Below, piece after piece: positions 9,336-18,174 of a stretch of 64,000 nt of DNA. Within the stretch, counting starts at the first letter, position 1. Each line of letters opens with the position of its first letter. The notes under the pieces are model-generated. The model had not been told where the DNA came from and ran no database searches. It saw only the letters and a program-made list of their open reading frames with translations. The translations under genes and the position numbers were made by a program. Source of the DNA: Rhodococcus opacus B4 (GTDB lineage: Bacteria > Actinomycetota > Actinomycetes > Mycobacteriales > Mycobacteriaceae); contig NC_012522.1 of the NCBI RefSeq assembly GCF_000010805.1, positions 6,448,001 through 6,512,000 of the forward strand, written 5' to 3'.

Positions 9336-10343
9336 TCAGCGACCCGTCGCGGCGGCCTCCTCGATCGCGAGGAGTTCGTCGAGTCGGGCGGGTACGCGTC
9401 GCCGAACATCGCGGCGCCACAGAAAACGGTTGAGCGAGGCCGTCATCCGGATCGACAGCTTGCGTGATTCCGCGGCCTCCGACACCTCGGGCAGATCGGG
9501 CAGGGGGCCGCCGTGCCACAGGCCCAGGGCCGTCGCGAGCACGGGCACGATCTGGATCGCCGCCAATTCGTAGCCGGCCGCCGACGGGTGGAAGTGGTCG
9601 GACGAGAACATCCGGTCGGGAGCCGCCAGGAACTCGGGGGCCAGCAGGTCGGCCAGCGCCACCGGGTGGCCGCCCGCCGCGCTGGTCGCGGCCGCCTGCG
9701 CGCGGGCCAGTCGCAGTCCCCACGTCCGGACGACGGTCCGCAGGGGTTGTGGAATCGCCGTCACCACCCCCAGGTCGGGGCAGGTTCCGACGACGACCGC
9801 GCAGTCGTGGGCGCGGAGGCGTTCGACGGCCTCGCCGAGCCTGCGCGCCGACGCCCGGATGGAGTTCTTGGCCGTGACGTCGTTGGCGCCGACCAGGATC
9901 ACCGCGGCGTCCGGCGGCGGCCCGGCGACGAACATCGCGTCCACCTGCCCGCTGAGCCCGCGGGACGTGGCGCCGCCGATGGCCTTGGTGCTCAGCCGGA
10001 TCCGCTTCCCCGTCTCGTCGGCGAGGCGCCGAGCGATCTGCACGCCGGGCACCTCCTCCGCCGACAGGCACCCCACTCCGGCGGCCGTGGAGTCGCCGAA
10101 GATCATCAGATGGACGTCGTACGGGGTGGTCCGCAGCCAGCGTTCGGGCGCCGTGGCGCCGGGGGAGTAGACGCCGTCGGCTTCCGGCGGCTTGGCGACG
10201 TTGCGCCCGATCACGCCGCGGGCCGCCGTCGCCTGCGACATCAGATAGGAGTACGCCGCCCATGACAGCGTGCCCGCGCTCGAACCTGCCACGACAGCCG
10301 CGGCGCCGGCCTTCACTCCGGTCTGCCAGGTCCTCTTGGGCAC
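9336..10343 (-). CDS. SGNH/GDSL-family hydrolase, N-terminally anchored or exported (Rv1075c-like)
   Basis: About 335 residues. The N-terminal hydrophobic stretch VKAGAAAVVAGSSAGTLSWAAYSYLM looks like a membrane anchor or uncleaved signal. The four SGNH blocks are visible: FGDSTA (nucleophile Ser near 85), GGATS, GANDVT, and SSDHFHPS holding the catalytic Asp and His. A lipid or carbohydrate esterase role is likely; its Mtb counterpart Rv1075c is an exported esterase. GTG 10343 is chosen because AAAGG at 10354-10358 is then well spaced; GTG 10352 would abut it. It is upstream of fadA on the same strand, 108 bp apart, and divergent from cbs. Confidence 0.85.
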   Translation of the reverse strand: MPKRTWQTGVKAGAAAVVAGSSAGTLSWAAYSYLMSQATAARGVIGRNVAKPPEADGVYSPGATAPERWLRTTPYDVHLMIFGDSTAAGVGCLSAEEVPGVQIARRLADETGKRIRLSTKAIGGATSRGLSGQVDAMFVAGPPPDAAVILVGANDVTAKNSIRASARRLGEAVERLRAHDCAVVVGTCPDLGVVTAIPQPLRTVVRTWGLRLARAQAAATSAAGGHPVALADLLAPEFLAAPDRMFSSDHFHPSAAGYELAAIQIVPVLATALGLWHGGPLPDLPEVSEAAESRKLSIRMTASLNRFLWRRDVRRRVPARLDELLAIEEAAATGR

Positions 10344-10478
10344 TGGTCTCACCTTTCCGCTACCTGGTGCTCATCTCACGGGTTCCAGCGGACTGCGTCG
10401 GCACCAATCTAGTCGGATCGGGGCCCCCGTGCCGGACGTCTGTGAGCATCGGATCAGGGCATCTGGGAGCATGGAGGC

Positions 10479-11864
10479 ATGCGCATCGCGGAACACGTCG
10501 TCGACCTGATCGGCAACACCCCTCTCGTCAAGCTCTCTTCCGTCATCGGTGAGAACCACGGGACCGTTGCAGCCAAGATCGAATACCTCAACCCGGGTGG
10601 AAGCTCGAAGGACCGCATCGCGGTCAAGATGATCGACGCCGCGGAGGCGTCGGGCGAGCTGAAGCCGGGTGGGACCATCGTCGAGCCCACGTCCGGCAAC
10701 ACCGGCATCGGCCTCGCGCTGGTGGCCCAGAAGCGTGGATACAAGTGCGTGTTCGTCTGCCCCGACAAGGTCAGCGAAGACAAGCGGAACGTCCTCAAGG
10801 CCTACGGCGCCGAGGTCGTGGTGTGCCCCACGGCGGTCGCGCCCGAGCACCCGGACAGCTACTACAGCGTCTCCGACCGGCTCGCCCGCGAACTCCCCGG
10901 CGGCTGGAAGCCCAACCAGTACTCCAACCCGGGCGGCCCGCAGAGCCACTACGAGACCACCGGCCCCGAGATCTGGGCCGACACCGACGGCAAGATCACC
11001 CACTTCGTCGCGGGCGTCGGCACCGGCGGCACCATCACTGGCACCGGTCGCTACCTCAAGGAGGTGTCCGGCGGCAAGGTCAAGGTCATCGGCGCCGACC
11101 CCGAGGGCTCCGTGTACTCGGGTGGCACCGGCCGTCCGTACCTGGTCGAGGGCGTCGGCGAGGACTTCTGGCCGACCGCGTACGACCCGTCGATCCCCGA
11201 CGAGATCATCGCCGTGTCCGACGCCGACTCCTTCGAGATGACCCGTCGTCTCGCCCGCGAGGAGGGCCTGCTGGTCGGCGGCTCCTGCGGCATGGCCGTC
11301 GTCGCCGCGCTCGAGGTCGCCAAGCGTGAGGGCCCCGACGCCGTCATCGTCGTCCTTCTGCCCGACGGTGGCCGCGGCTACCTGTCGAAGATATTCAACG
11401 ACAAGTGGATGGCGTCCTACGGCTTCCTCCGCACCCCGCTCGACGGCAAGCCGGACGAGAAGACCGTCGGCGACGTGCTGCGCGGCAAGTCCGGCGAACT
11501 CCCGGACCTCGTCCACACCCACCCGTCCGAGACGCTGCGCGACGCCATCGAGATCCTCCGCGAGTACGGGGTGTCCCAGATGCCCGTCGTCGGCGCCGAG
11601 CCGCCCGTCATGGCCGGTGAGGTGGCCGGCAGCGTCACCGAGCGCGACCTGCTCAGTGCCGTCTTCGAGGGACGCGCACACCTGGCCGATCCGGTCGAGA
11701 AGCACATGAGCAAGCCGTTCCCGCTCATCGGTTCGGGCGAGCCCGTGTCGGCCGCCACCAAGGCGCTCGGCGACACCGACGCGCTGATGGTCGTCGACGA
11801 CGGCAAGCCCGCCGGTGTCATCACCCGTCACGACCTGCTCGGTTTCCTCAGCGCGGGCTCCTGA
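10479..11864 (+). CDS. cbs: Cystathionine beta-synthase
   Basis: 461 residues. A fold-II PLP enzyme domain with the Schiff-base lysine Lys44 in NPGGSSKDR, the substrate loop TSGNTG and the PLP phosphate loop GTGGTITGTGR, followed by two CBS domains from about residue 335 to the end. It condenses serine (or O-acetylserine) with homocysteine to cystathionine, the first step of reverse transsulfuration. It lacks the N-terminal heme domain of animal CBS. The ATG is preceded by GGGAG about 9 nt upstream. Two genes downstream lies metB, so both cystathionine steps are clustered as in M. tuberculosis Rv1077-Rv1079. Confidence 0.94.
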   Translation: MRIAEHVVDLIGNTPLVKLSSVIGENHGTVAAKIEYLNPGGSSKDRIAVKMIDAAEASGELKPGGTIVEPTSGNTGIGLALVAQKRGYKCVFVCPDKVSEDKRNVLKAYGAEVVVCPTAVAPEHPDSYYSVSDRLARELPGGWKPNQYSNPGGPQSHYETTGPEIWADTDGKITHFVAGVGTGGTITGTGRYLKEVSGGKVKVIGADPEGSVYSGGTGRPYLVEGVGEDFWPTAYDPSIPDEIIAVSDADSFEMTRRLAREEGLLVGGSCGMAVVAALEVAKREGPDAVIVVLLPDGGRGYLSKIFNDKWMASYGFLRTPLDGKPDEKTVGDVLRGKSGELPDLVHTHPSETLRDAIEILREYGVSQMPVVGAEPPVMAGEVAGSVTERDLLSAVFEGRAHLADPVEKHMSKPFPLIGSGEPVSAATKALGDTDALMVVDDGKPAGVITRHDLLGFLSAGS

Positions 11865-11951
11865 CCGACACGCCGGACTGGTCCCTGCTGCGCACGGAAC
11901 GTACGGTGCACAGCGGGGTGCCGGTCCGGTGTCCATGAGGGGGAGTTCACA

Positions 11952-12479
11952 ATGAGTACTCGTCTGCGTCGTGTCCTGGTGGTCCCGGTCGCCGTGCTCG
12001 GGTTCGCCGCCGCCGGATGCGGGAACAGTATCGAGGGTGCGGCCGTCGCACAGCCTGCGTCGGCCGACGTCGGCTCGGTGTCGTCGCCGGGTTCGCCCGT
12101 GTCCGCCGACTGCGCCGCGCTGACGAAGGCGCTCGGACGGCTCGTCTCGGACCGGCCGCATCTCACCGAGGCGGTCCTCCCCGGATCGACCGATCCGACC
12201 TGCTCGTGGTCCAAGGGGCCGACCAACGTGCTGAGCACCATCACCGCGTCGGTCAGGCCGCAGGTGACCGATCCTGCCGTCATCGTCGAGATGCGGAACG
12301 GGACGAACGTCGTCGCCGACCCCCGTTCCGCCGGGTTCGGCGGGGTGGTCCTCGACGTCGTGGCCATGGCCCTGCTCACACCCCGGCACAGCATCATCGT
12401 CAACGCGCTCGACCCCTCCGTCAGCGACGCGACCAAGCTCGACGCCGCCTTCGCCATCGCGGAGTATCTGGAGAATTAG
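11952..12479 (+). CDS. DUF3558-like lipoprotein
   Basis: 175 residues. An arginine-bearing signal sequence ends in the lipobox FAAAGC, so Cys23 should be lipidated and the protein tethered outside the membrane. The mature part carries a few cysteines (DCAAL, TCSWSK) that could form a disulfide, and resembles the actinobacterial DUF3558 lipoprotein family of unknown function. RBS GGGGGAG is well placed. It sits between cbs and metB, where mycobacteria have the proline-rich Pra protein. The two look unrelated; no function can be assigned. Confidence 0.75.
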   Translation: MSTRLRRVLVVPVAVLGFAAAGCGNSIEGAAVAQPASADVGSVSSPGSPVSADCAALTKALGRLVSDRPHLTEAVLPGSTDPTCSWSKGPTNVLSTITASVRPQVTDPAVIVEMRNGTNVVADPRSAGFGGVVLDVVAMALLTPRHSIIVNALDPSVSDATKLDAAFAIAEYLEN

Positions 12480-12487
12480 GTCCCCAC

Positions 12488-12493
12488 TAGGCT
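12488..12493 (+). promoter_or_regulatory. -10 hexamer of metB (leaderless start)
   Basis: TAGGCT lies 7 nt before the metB ATG and 9 nt after the preceding stop codon. No Shine-Dalgarno fits in that space, so metB is probably transcribed from its own promoter as a leaderless mRNA. Confidence 0.55.
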
Positions 12494-12500
12494 GGGGGCC

Positions 12501-13673
12501 ATGAGTGAGCAGCGCAGCAAAGCGGACAACATCAGCTGGCAGGGGTTCTCCACCAAGGCCGTGCACGCAGGATTCGACCCGGACCCGCAGACGGGTGCCG
12601 TCAACGTCCCCATCTACGCCAGTTCGACGTTCGCGCAGGACGGCGTCGGCGGCATGCGGAACGGATTCGAGTACGCCCGCACCGGCAACCCCACCCGACG
12701 ACCGCTCGAGGCCAACCTCGCCGCCCTCGAATCGGGCACGTACGGTCGCGCCTTCGGCTCGGGCATGGCCGCCACCGACTGCCTGCTCCGTGCCGCGCTC
12801 CGCCCCGGCGACCACCTCGTCATCCCCAACGACGCCTACGGCGGAACGTTCCGCCTGATCGACAAGGTCTTCACCCAGTGGGGCATCGAGTACACGCCCG
12901 CCGCGGTGTCCGACGTGGACGCGGTCCGGGCCGCGATCCGTCCCAACACCAAGCTCGTGTGGGTCGAGACGCCCACCAACCCGCTGCTCAACATCGGTGA
13001 CATCGAGGCGCTGTCCGACATCGCGCACGAGGCCGGCGCGAAGATCGTCGTCGACAACACGTTCGCCTCGCCCTACCTGCAGCAGCCGCTGCAACTCGGC
13101 GCCGACATCGCGCTGCACTCGACCACCAAATACATCGGCGGACACTCCGACGTCGTCGGCGGCGCCCTGATCACCAACGACGAAGAACTCGACACGGCGT
13201 TCGCGTTCCTGCAGAACGGTGCCGGCGCGGTCCCCGGACCGTTCGACGCGTTCCTCACCCTCCGCGGCATCAAGACCCTCTCGCTGCGGATGGAGCGGCA
13301 CAGCGACAACGCCGAGAAGGTCGTCGAACTGCTCACCGGGCACCCCGCGGTGTCGCAGGTGATCTACCCCGGACTCGAGTCACACCCCGGCCACAAGATC
13401 GCCGAGAAGCAGATGCGCCGCTTCGGCGGCATGATCTCGGTCCGCCTCACCGGCGGCAAGCAGGCCGCCCTGGACTTCTGCTCGCGCACCGAGATCTTCA
13501 CCCTCGCCGAATCGCTCGGCGGCGTCGAATCACTGATCGAGCACCCGGGCGCCATGACCCACGCCTCCACCGCAGGTTCGCTCCTCGAGGTCCCCGACGA
13601 CCTGGTGCGCCTGTCCGTCGGCATCGAGGACGCCGCCGACCTGGTGGGCGACATCGAGCAGGCGCTCAAGTAG
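12501..13673 (+). CDS. metB: Cystathionine gamma-synthase
   Basis: 390 residues, Cys/Met-metabolism PLP enzyme. The PLP lysine is Lys210 in HSTTKYIGGHSD. YARTGNPTRRPLE near 60 and the VETPTNP motif are typical. It makes cystathionine from O-acyl-homoserine and cysteine (forward transsulfuration), although the family also includes gamma-lyases. Tyr and Arg residues of the N-terminal loop are present and full length is kept. With cbs upstream the cell can move sulfur both ways between cysteine and homocysteine. It probably starts leaderless. Its TAG stop is followed directly by hairpin repeat copy B. Confidence 0.92.
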   Translation: MSEQRSKADNISWQGFSTKAVHAGFDPDPQTGAVNVPIYASSTFAQDGVGGMRNGFEYARTGNPTRRPLEANLAALESGTYGRAFGSGMAATDCLLRAALRPGDHLVIPNDAYGGTFRLIDKVFTQWGIEYTPAAVSDVDAVRAAIRPNTKLVWVETPTNPLLNIGDIEALSDIAHEAGAKIVVDNTFASPYLQQPLQLGADIALHSTTKYIGGHSDVVGGALITNDEELDTAFAFLQNGAGAVPGPFDAFLTLRGIKTLSLRMERHSDNAEKVVELLTGHPAVSQVIYPGLESHPGHKIAEKQMRRFGGMISVRLTGGKQAALDFCSRTEIFTLAESLGGVESLIEHPGAMTHASTAGSLLEVPDDLVRLSVGIEDAADLVGDIEQALK

Positions 13674-13744
13674 CAGGCGGCTCCGCCGCCCGTGCGCCTT
13701 TTTGGTAGCTGGAACAACCAGAAAGGCGCACGGGCCGAAGGCCT
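13671..13744. repeat. Intergenic hairpin repeat, copy B
   Basis: GTGCGCCTTTTTGGT at 13692-13706 pairs with 13717-13731 across a 10-nt loop, with one G-U position compared with copies A and C. It begins at the metB TAG stop (13671-13673) and ends next to the ilvA start at 13745, so it is both a candidate metB terminator and the whole upstream region of ilvA. Confidence 0.83.
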
Positions 13745-14977
13745 ATGCTGGCCCGCGTGGAGCCTGTCACGCTGGATCAGATCAGAGCAGCTCGTAAGCT
13801 GCTGGACCCCGTCATGCGCCGGACACCGGTGATCGCGTCCCGGGCGCTGTCGGAACGATGCGGGCACACAGTGTCGCTGAAATGCGAGAATCTGCAGCGC
13901 ACAGGATCTTTCAAACCGCGCGGCGCGTACAACCGGATCGCGAATCTGTCGGTCGCGGAACGGGCGTGCGGGGTGGTGGCGGCCAGTGCCGGCAATCATG
14001 CGCAGGGCGTGGCGTGGGCGGCGACCGAACTGGGCATCCCGTCCACCGTCTTCATGCCCACCGGCGCACCCCTTCCGAAGCTCGTCGCCACCAAGGCGTA
14101 CGGCGCGACCGTCCACCTCACCGGCGACACCGTGGACGATGCGCTCGTCGCCGCGAAGGCGTTCGCGGACGAGACCGGCGCCGTCCTCATCCATCCGTTC
14201 GACCACGTCGACATCGTCGCCGGGCAGGGGACCGTCGGACTCGAGATCCTCGAGCAGGAACCCGACGTCGGCACGATCGTCGTCCCGACCGGCGGGGGTG
14301 GCCTGATCGCGGGCATCGCCGCGGCGGTGAAGGCCACCCGCCCCGACGTGCGGATCGTCGGCGTCCAGGCCGAGCAGGCGGCGGCCTGGCCGCGGTCGCT
14401 GGCCGAAGGCCGCCCGGTTCCCCTGGAGACCATGTCGACCATGGCCGACGGCATCGCGGTCGGCCGCCCCGGCGACGTGCCGTTCGCCCACGTCGGCACC
14501 CAGGTCGACGCCATCGTCACGGTCAGTGAGGACGCCCTGTCCCGGGCGCTGCTCCTGTGCCTCGAACGCGCGAAGCTCATCGTGGAGCCCGCGGGCGCGG
14601 CGGCGGTGGCCGCGTTGATCAGCTGCTCCACCGAAGAGCTGGGGCTCACCGGCAAGGTGTGCGCGGTGCTGTCCGGCGGCAACATCGACCCGTTGCTGCT
14701 CACCCACGTCGTCAACCACGGTCTCCGCGCCGCCGGCCGGTATCTCGGTGTGCACGTGACCATCCCGGACCGACCGGGTGGTCTGGTCAGCCTCCTCGGC
14801 GTGATCAGCGGCAACGGCGCCAGCGTCGTCGACGTCGTCCACTCCCGCACCGGCGGCGCGCTCGCCCTCGACGAGGTGGAGGTGTTCCTCACCGTCGAGA
14901 CCCGCGGTCCCGGACACCGGCAGGATCTCCTGGACGCCCTGCGCGAGGCCCGGTACGCGGTCCGCCTGCAGGAGTAG
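13745..14977 (+). CDS. ilvA: Threonine ammonia-lyase with C-terminal ACT domain
   Basis: 410 residues. A fold-II PLP enzyme with the PLP lysine in RTGSFKPRGA near residue 58, AASAGNHAQGVA, and the phosphate loop PTGGGGLIAG. The last roughly 75 residues, beginning VTIPDRPGGLVSLLGVI, form one ACT-like domain. This matches the catabolic/short threonine dehydratase class, which deaminates threonine to 2-oxobutyrate, a precursor of isoleucine and propionyl-CoA. No Shine-Dalgarno is seen before ATG 13745; GTG 13757 is an alternative. Copy B of the hairpin repeat lies immediately upstream, so expression may depend on read-through from metB. Confidence 0.9.
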   Translation: MLARVEPVTLDQIRAARKLLDPVMRRTPVIASRALSERCGHTVSLKCENLQRTGSFKPRGAYNRIANLSVAERACGVVAASAGNHAQGVAWAATELGIPSTVFMPTGAPLPKLVATKAYGATVHLTGDTVDDALVAAKAFADETGAVLIHPFDHVDIVAGQGTVGLEILEQEPDVGTIVVPTGGGGLIAGIAAAVKATRPDVRIVGVQAEQAAAWPRSLAEGRPVPLETMSTMADGIAVGRPGDVPFAHVGTQVDAIVTVSEDALSRALLLCLERAKLIVEPAGAAAVAALISCSTEELGLTGKVCAVLSGGNIDPLLLTHVVNHGLRAAGRYLGVHVTIPDRPGGLVSLLGVISGNGASVVDVVHSRTGGALALDEVEVFLTVETRGPGHRQDLLDALREARYAVRLQE

Positions 14978-14984
14978 GCCGGAC

Positions 14985-15755
14985 CTAGCTCGGCCAGCCG
15001 CCCAGGGTGATCACCCGGAACTCCTGATCGACCAGCCGGGCCGGCAACTCCAGGTTGGTGAGCCAGTCGATCGCGCCGCCGCCCATCCCGACGGCCGCCG
15101 TGCTCGACGCGTGCGCGGTGGTGCACGACTGAGCCACTACGGACACGGTGCGCCACAACGAGATCGAGTCGGGGTGCAGGGGCTTGACGGTGCTGGCGGT
15201 CGCGACGCCCGCACCGGACGGGATCGACACCTGGCAGGTGGGATCGCCCGGCAGATCCTGGACCTGGACCTGCCAGCCGCCCGGCGGTGTGGTCCCGGCC
15301 GTGGCGATGTCGCCGCCGAGCGCGACCAGGACGCCGCACCCGAGCAACTCCGCCGTCGTCGACGCACAGTGGTCGGCGGAACTGGCCCGCGCGGTGGCCG
15401 TCAGGTCGAGTTCCACCCCGGCGGGGAGCGTGACCTCGGTGCCGTCGACGGTGATCGACCGCCACGAGTGGAGTGCGGGCGCCGACACCGTGGGGTCGAG
15501 GGCGCCGTCCGTGGTGCGCGCTGCGGCGAGGGCGTCGGTGAGGAACCGCGCGAACATCGGGGTCACCGTGTTCGGGCCCTCGTCGAGCGCGCGGATCTCG
15601 GCGTCGGCGCGGTCCCGGTTGACGGCGGCGTCGGCGGCCGCGAGGTAACCGCGGATCAGGTTCGACGCCGAACTCAGGGCATCGGGATCGGTGACGACGA
15701 TCCGCGCGTGCACACCCCAGGTGGACCATTCGGTTGCGCTCCGTGCGCTGGTCAT
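14985..15755 (-). CDS. ApbE-like FAD:protein FMN transferase, divergent
   Basis: 256 residues with the ApbE fold signature: N-terminal TEWSTWGVHARIVV, DGALDPTV near 83-90, LVALGGDI at 143-150 and a C-terminal Thr/Ser-rich segment. ApbE proteins transfer FMN from FAD to a Thr/Ser of exported flavoproteins. This copy is unusual: the DLGGIAKG-type loop reads DLTATARASSAD (117-128), and the metal-binding Asp of the C-terminal DAxxTA block appears to be His215 in TAHASSTAAV. No signal peptide is seen. ATG 15755 is preceded by GGAG. It lies 25 bp downstream of a 63-residue exported protein, a likely partner. Its 3' end converges on ilvA 7 bp away. Confidence 0.72.
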   Translation of the reverse strand: MTSARSATEWSTWGVHARIVVTDPDALSSASNLIRGYLAAADAAVNRDRADAEIRALDEGPNTVTPMFARFLTDALAAARTTDGALDPTVSAPALHSWRSITVDGTEVTLPAGVELDLTATARASSADHCASTTAELLGCGVLVALGGDIATAGTTPPGGWQVQVQDLPGDPTCQVSIPSGAGVATASTVKPLHPDSISLWRTVSVVAQSCTTAHASSTAAVGMGGGAIDWLTNLELPARLVDQEFRVITLGGWPS

Positions 15756-15780
15756 GTGGAGGTTCTCCGGTGGCGGGATC

Positions 15781-15972
15781 TCAGGAACCGCTGGACACGG
15801 CGTCCGGTGCGCCGAATCCGGCCGAGACGAGGGGCGCTGCCACCGTCGAATCGGGGGTCGCGGGATCCGCGGCCCCCGCCATACCGCCACCGGCGACCAG
15901 TCCGGCGATTCCGGCTGCCGCCAACACGCGGCGAACGGGAAGCAGTCGGGAATTCCGTCGGTCTTCACTCAT
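15781..15972 (-). CDS. Small exported protein encoded upstream of ApbE-like gene
   Basis: 63 residues: basic N-terminus (RRNSRLLPVRR), hydrophobic core VLAAAGIAGLVAGGGMAGAA with possible signal cleavage at GAA-DP, then about 30 polar residues rich in Ser, Thr, Ala and Pro. No family is recognised. GGGGAAG 8-9 nt before the ATG supports it as a real gene. It precedes the ApbE-like gene by 25 bp in the same direction. It has Ser/Thr residues but no clean flavinylation motif (S/T-G-A-T/S), so being the ApbE substrate is only an inference from linkage. Confidence 0.6.
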   Translation of the reverse strand: MSEDRRNSRLLPVRRVLAAAGIAGLVAGGGMAGAADPATPDSTVAAPLVSAGFGAPDAVSSGS

Positions 15973-16122
15973 GCCGACCAGCTTCCCCGACGAACCTTAG
16001 AACAACCTGGGAAGAATCTGGCTCTCCGCGCCCAGTGCGCAGTCGTGCAGGGTGTCCCCGGCGTGTCGCCTGCGGTTGTGTGCAGTCGTGCCCGACAGCC
16101 ACCGCAGTGACGGAGTCGTCAC

Positions 16123-16128
16123 TACGAT
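16123..16128 (+). promoter_or_regulatory. -10 hexamer of SEC-C gene
   Basis: TACGAT sits 7 nt before the GTG at 16136, the spacing of a leaderless actinobacterial promoter; no Shine-Dalgarno is visible. Confidence 0.5.
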
Positions 16129-16135
16129 CGGATCC

Positions 16136-18028
16136 GTGATCGCGGACCATGACGAACTGCTCGATGCCGCTCTGGGTTTGCTGCGGGAACGAGGCCCCCT
16201 GTCCGACCGGGAGCTGACGGTCGCGCTTGCGGATGCAGGCTGGGGAGGTGTCGACGAGCTGATCGAATACGTGGAGGAGTTCGACGCGCCGCTTCTCGGA
16301 ATCCTCCCCGACGACCGGAAGGTGGCGCTCGACGTTCTGCTCGCGGGACGCGTCCTCACGCATCGCCTCACTGCGGAGGAGATCGCAGCCGACGTCGTGG
16401 AGCCGGATGATTACGGCTCACTCCTGCACCTCGCATCCGGGGAGCCCGACGTCGACGGCTTCGAGGTCGTGTTCCTCGATGACGAGGCCAACGAACTCGC
16501 CGCGAGAGGGGGCGAAAGCGCGAACTGGTCGGACGACGAAGTGCTCGCCCTTCCCCGGGGCACCCTCGCGCACCGTTCTCCCGGGGATCTTCTGGCGATG
16601 ATCGCCACGGACAGCGGGGTGCGCCTCGACTTCGTCGGCGGGCCGGTTGCCGACGCTCCCGAGCTTGCGCTGCGGCTCACTCGCCGGCTGCGCGAGAGTG
16701 TGGTGATCGATCTCGAGGAGGAGGTCTGGCATCTGCTGGTCGACGATCCGGCGGCGTTCACCGTGCCGGGGCTGCCGTTGGCGGACATAGTCGAGGCCGC
16801 CGGCTTCGACCGCTCCGGGCAACTCGTCGCCCCTCGCGGATTCGATTTCGAGGCCTACGGCCGAGACCTGATGGTCGGCGTCTACGGCGACGAGCTCGGA
16901 GTGCCCAGGGATGCCGCGCTGGCCGTCGCCACGCTCGTGTCGCTGGCCACCGCGCTCGAGGAAGACGGGGAAGAGGACATCCAGGCGACGTTCTTCGCGA
17001 GGCCGGAGCTCTACACAGCCCTCGCCGATCCGGCGGTCATGGAAGTCGCCGCTCAGGAGTTGTTCGACCTGGACATCGATCCCGAGGTGCTCCTGCTCAC
17101 CGCGCAGCGGCTGCTCGCGTCGGGACCGCGCGAAGTGAAAGCCGCCGCGTCGTGGATCGCCGGGAGGGCCACCGAGATGCAGGGCTTCCCGACACAGGCC
17201 GAAGATCACTACGGACACGCTCTCGTCCTGGACGGAGCGTTCGATCTCGCTCTCTTCGACCTTGCCCGTTTCGCCTCGGACCGCGGCGATGCCGTCCGCG
17301 GGCTGTCGCTACTGAACCGGATGGCCGCCGGGGACGCGGAGCCGCTGCACGCGGTCCTCGAACACTTCCAGCCCACGCCGCGGCCGGGGCTGGGCCGCAA
17401 CCATCCCTGCTGGTGCGGGTCGGGAAGGAAGTACAAGACGTGCCACCTCGGCAAGGGCGACCATGCTCTGTCCGAGCGGGCCGCGTGGCTGTACCAGAAA
17501 GCGAAGTTGCACGCGCAGGAACTCGGCTGGCGGGACCAGATCGTCGAGTACGCCGAAATCCGGTCGGAGTTCTGGGCCGGGGACGCAGCGCTGTTCCAGG
17601 CGTTGGAGGACCCTCTGGTAACCGATGTCGCACTCTTCGAGGGCGGTGCGTTCGCCGACTTCGTCGAATGCCGCGGCGACTTGCTGCCCCCGGACGAGTT
17701 CGCACTCGCACGACAGTGGCAGGAAGTCGAACGGTCGCTGCACGAGGTGGAGGAGGTCCGGCCAGGCGAGGGTCTGACCTTGCGGGACCTGCGCACCGGC
17801 GACCGTCGCGACATCAGGGAAGTCACCGCGAGCCGCATGTTGCACGTCGGGAATATGATCTGTGCCCGCGTCGTCCCGGCGGGGGACACGTGGCAGATCT
17901 TCGGGGGAATCGAACCGATCTCGCAGGATCGGCGCCCGTCGCTCCTCGCGGCGCTGGACGACGAAACCACGGATCCGGCAGATCTGGTCGAGATCCTCAG
18001 CGAACGATTCGCGCCGGTGAGTGGGTGA
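16136..18028 (+). CDS. SEC-C motif protein of unknown function
   Basis: 630 residues, acidic and mostly helical. Near residue 430 is the zinc-binding SEC-C motif NHPCWCGSGRKYKTCH (C-x-C-x8-C-H), found at the end of SecA and in many unrelated proteins. The N-terminal 100 residues (LLDAALGLLRERGPLSDRELTVAL) resemble a helical, possibly winged-helix region. Unlike SecA tails, the motif is internal, followed by about 200 more residues. There are no membrane segments. No function is assigned. GTG 16136 is chosen from the -10 placement; an upstream in-frame ATG at 16052 would cross the promoter. It stands alone, divergent from the ApbE pair. Confidence 0.75.
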   Translation: MIADHDELLDAALGLLRERGPLSDRELTVALADAGWGGVDELIEYVEEFDAPLLGILPDDRKVALDVLLAGRVLTHRLTAEEIAADVVEPDDYGSLLHLASGEPDVDGFEVVFLDDEANELAARGGESANWSDDEVLALPRGTLAHRSPGDLLAMIATDSGVRLDFVGGPVADAPELALRLTRRLRESVVIDLEEEVWHLLVDDPAAFTVPGLPLADIVEAAGFDRSGQLVAPRGFDFEAYGRDLMVGVYGDELGVPRDAALAVATLVSLATALEEDGEEDIQATFFARPELYTALADPAVMEVAAQELFDLDIDPEVLLLTAQRLLASGPREVKAAASWIAGRATEMQGFPTQAEDHYGHALVLDGAFDLALFDLARFASDRGDAVRGLSLLNRMAAGDAEPLHAVLEHFQPTPRPGLGRNHPCWCGSGRKYKTCHLGKGDHALSERAAWLYQKAKLHAQELGWRDQIVEYAEIRSEFWAGDAALFQALEDPLVTDVALFEGGAFADFVECRGDLLPPDEFALARQWQEVERSLHEVEEVRPGEGLTLRDLRTGDRRDIREVTASRMLHVGNMICARVVPAGDTWQIFGGIEPISQDRRPSLLAALDDETTDPADLVEILSERFAPVSG

Positions 18029-18174
18029 TCGAGGCGACGGAATTCGCCGGGTGCCGTTCTCCCGCAGGTCACGGTAGGAAACGGATCAATCCCGCAGAAT
18101 CGCCTCGCATCGGCTGTGCCCCGTCGTAACGTGAACTCACTCGGTTAGGTGCACCGAGGAGGAGGAGCGCACGT

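Noticed and set aside
12480..12500. Possible riboswitch or T-box before metB (also considered for cbs and glyA)
   Set aside because: There is no room before metB (21 bp), and the cbs and glyA leaders are too short for known SAM, cobalamin or glycine riboswitches.
10371..13343. A 990-codon open frame on the minus strand
   Set aside because: It lies fully opposite cbs, the lipoprotein and metB; its translation is low-complexity and has no recognisable domain. Such shadows are expected at this GC content.
15781..15972. Canonical ApbE flavinylation motif in the 63-residue protein
   Set aside because: The nearest segment is GFGAPDAVSSG, which lacks the S/T directly after Gly-Ala, so a motif call would be forced.
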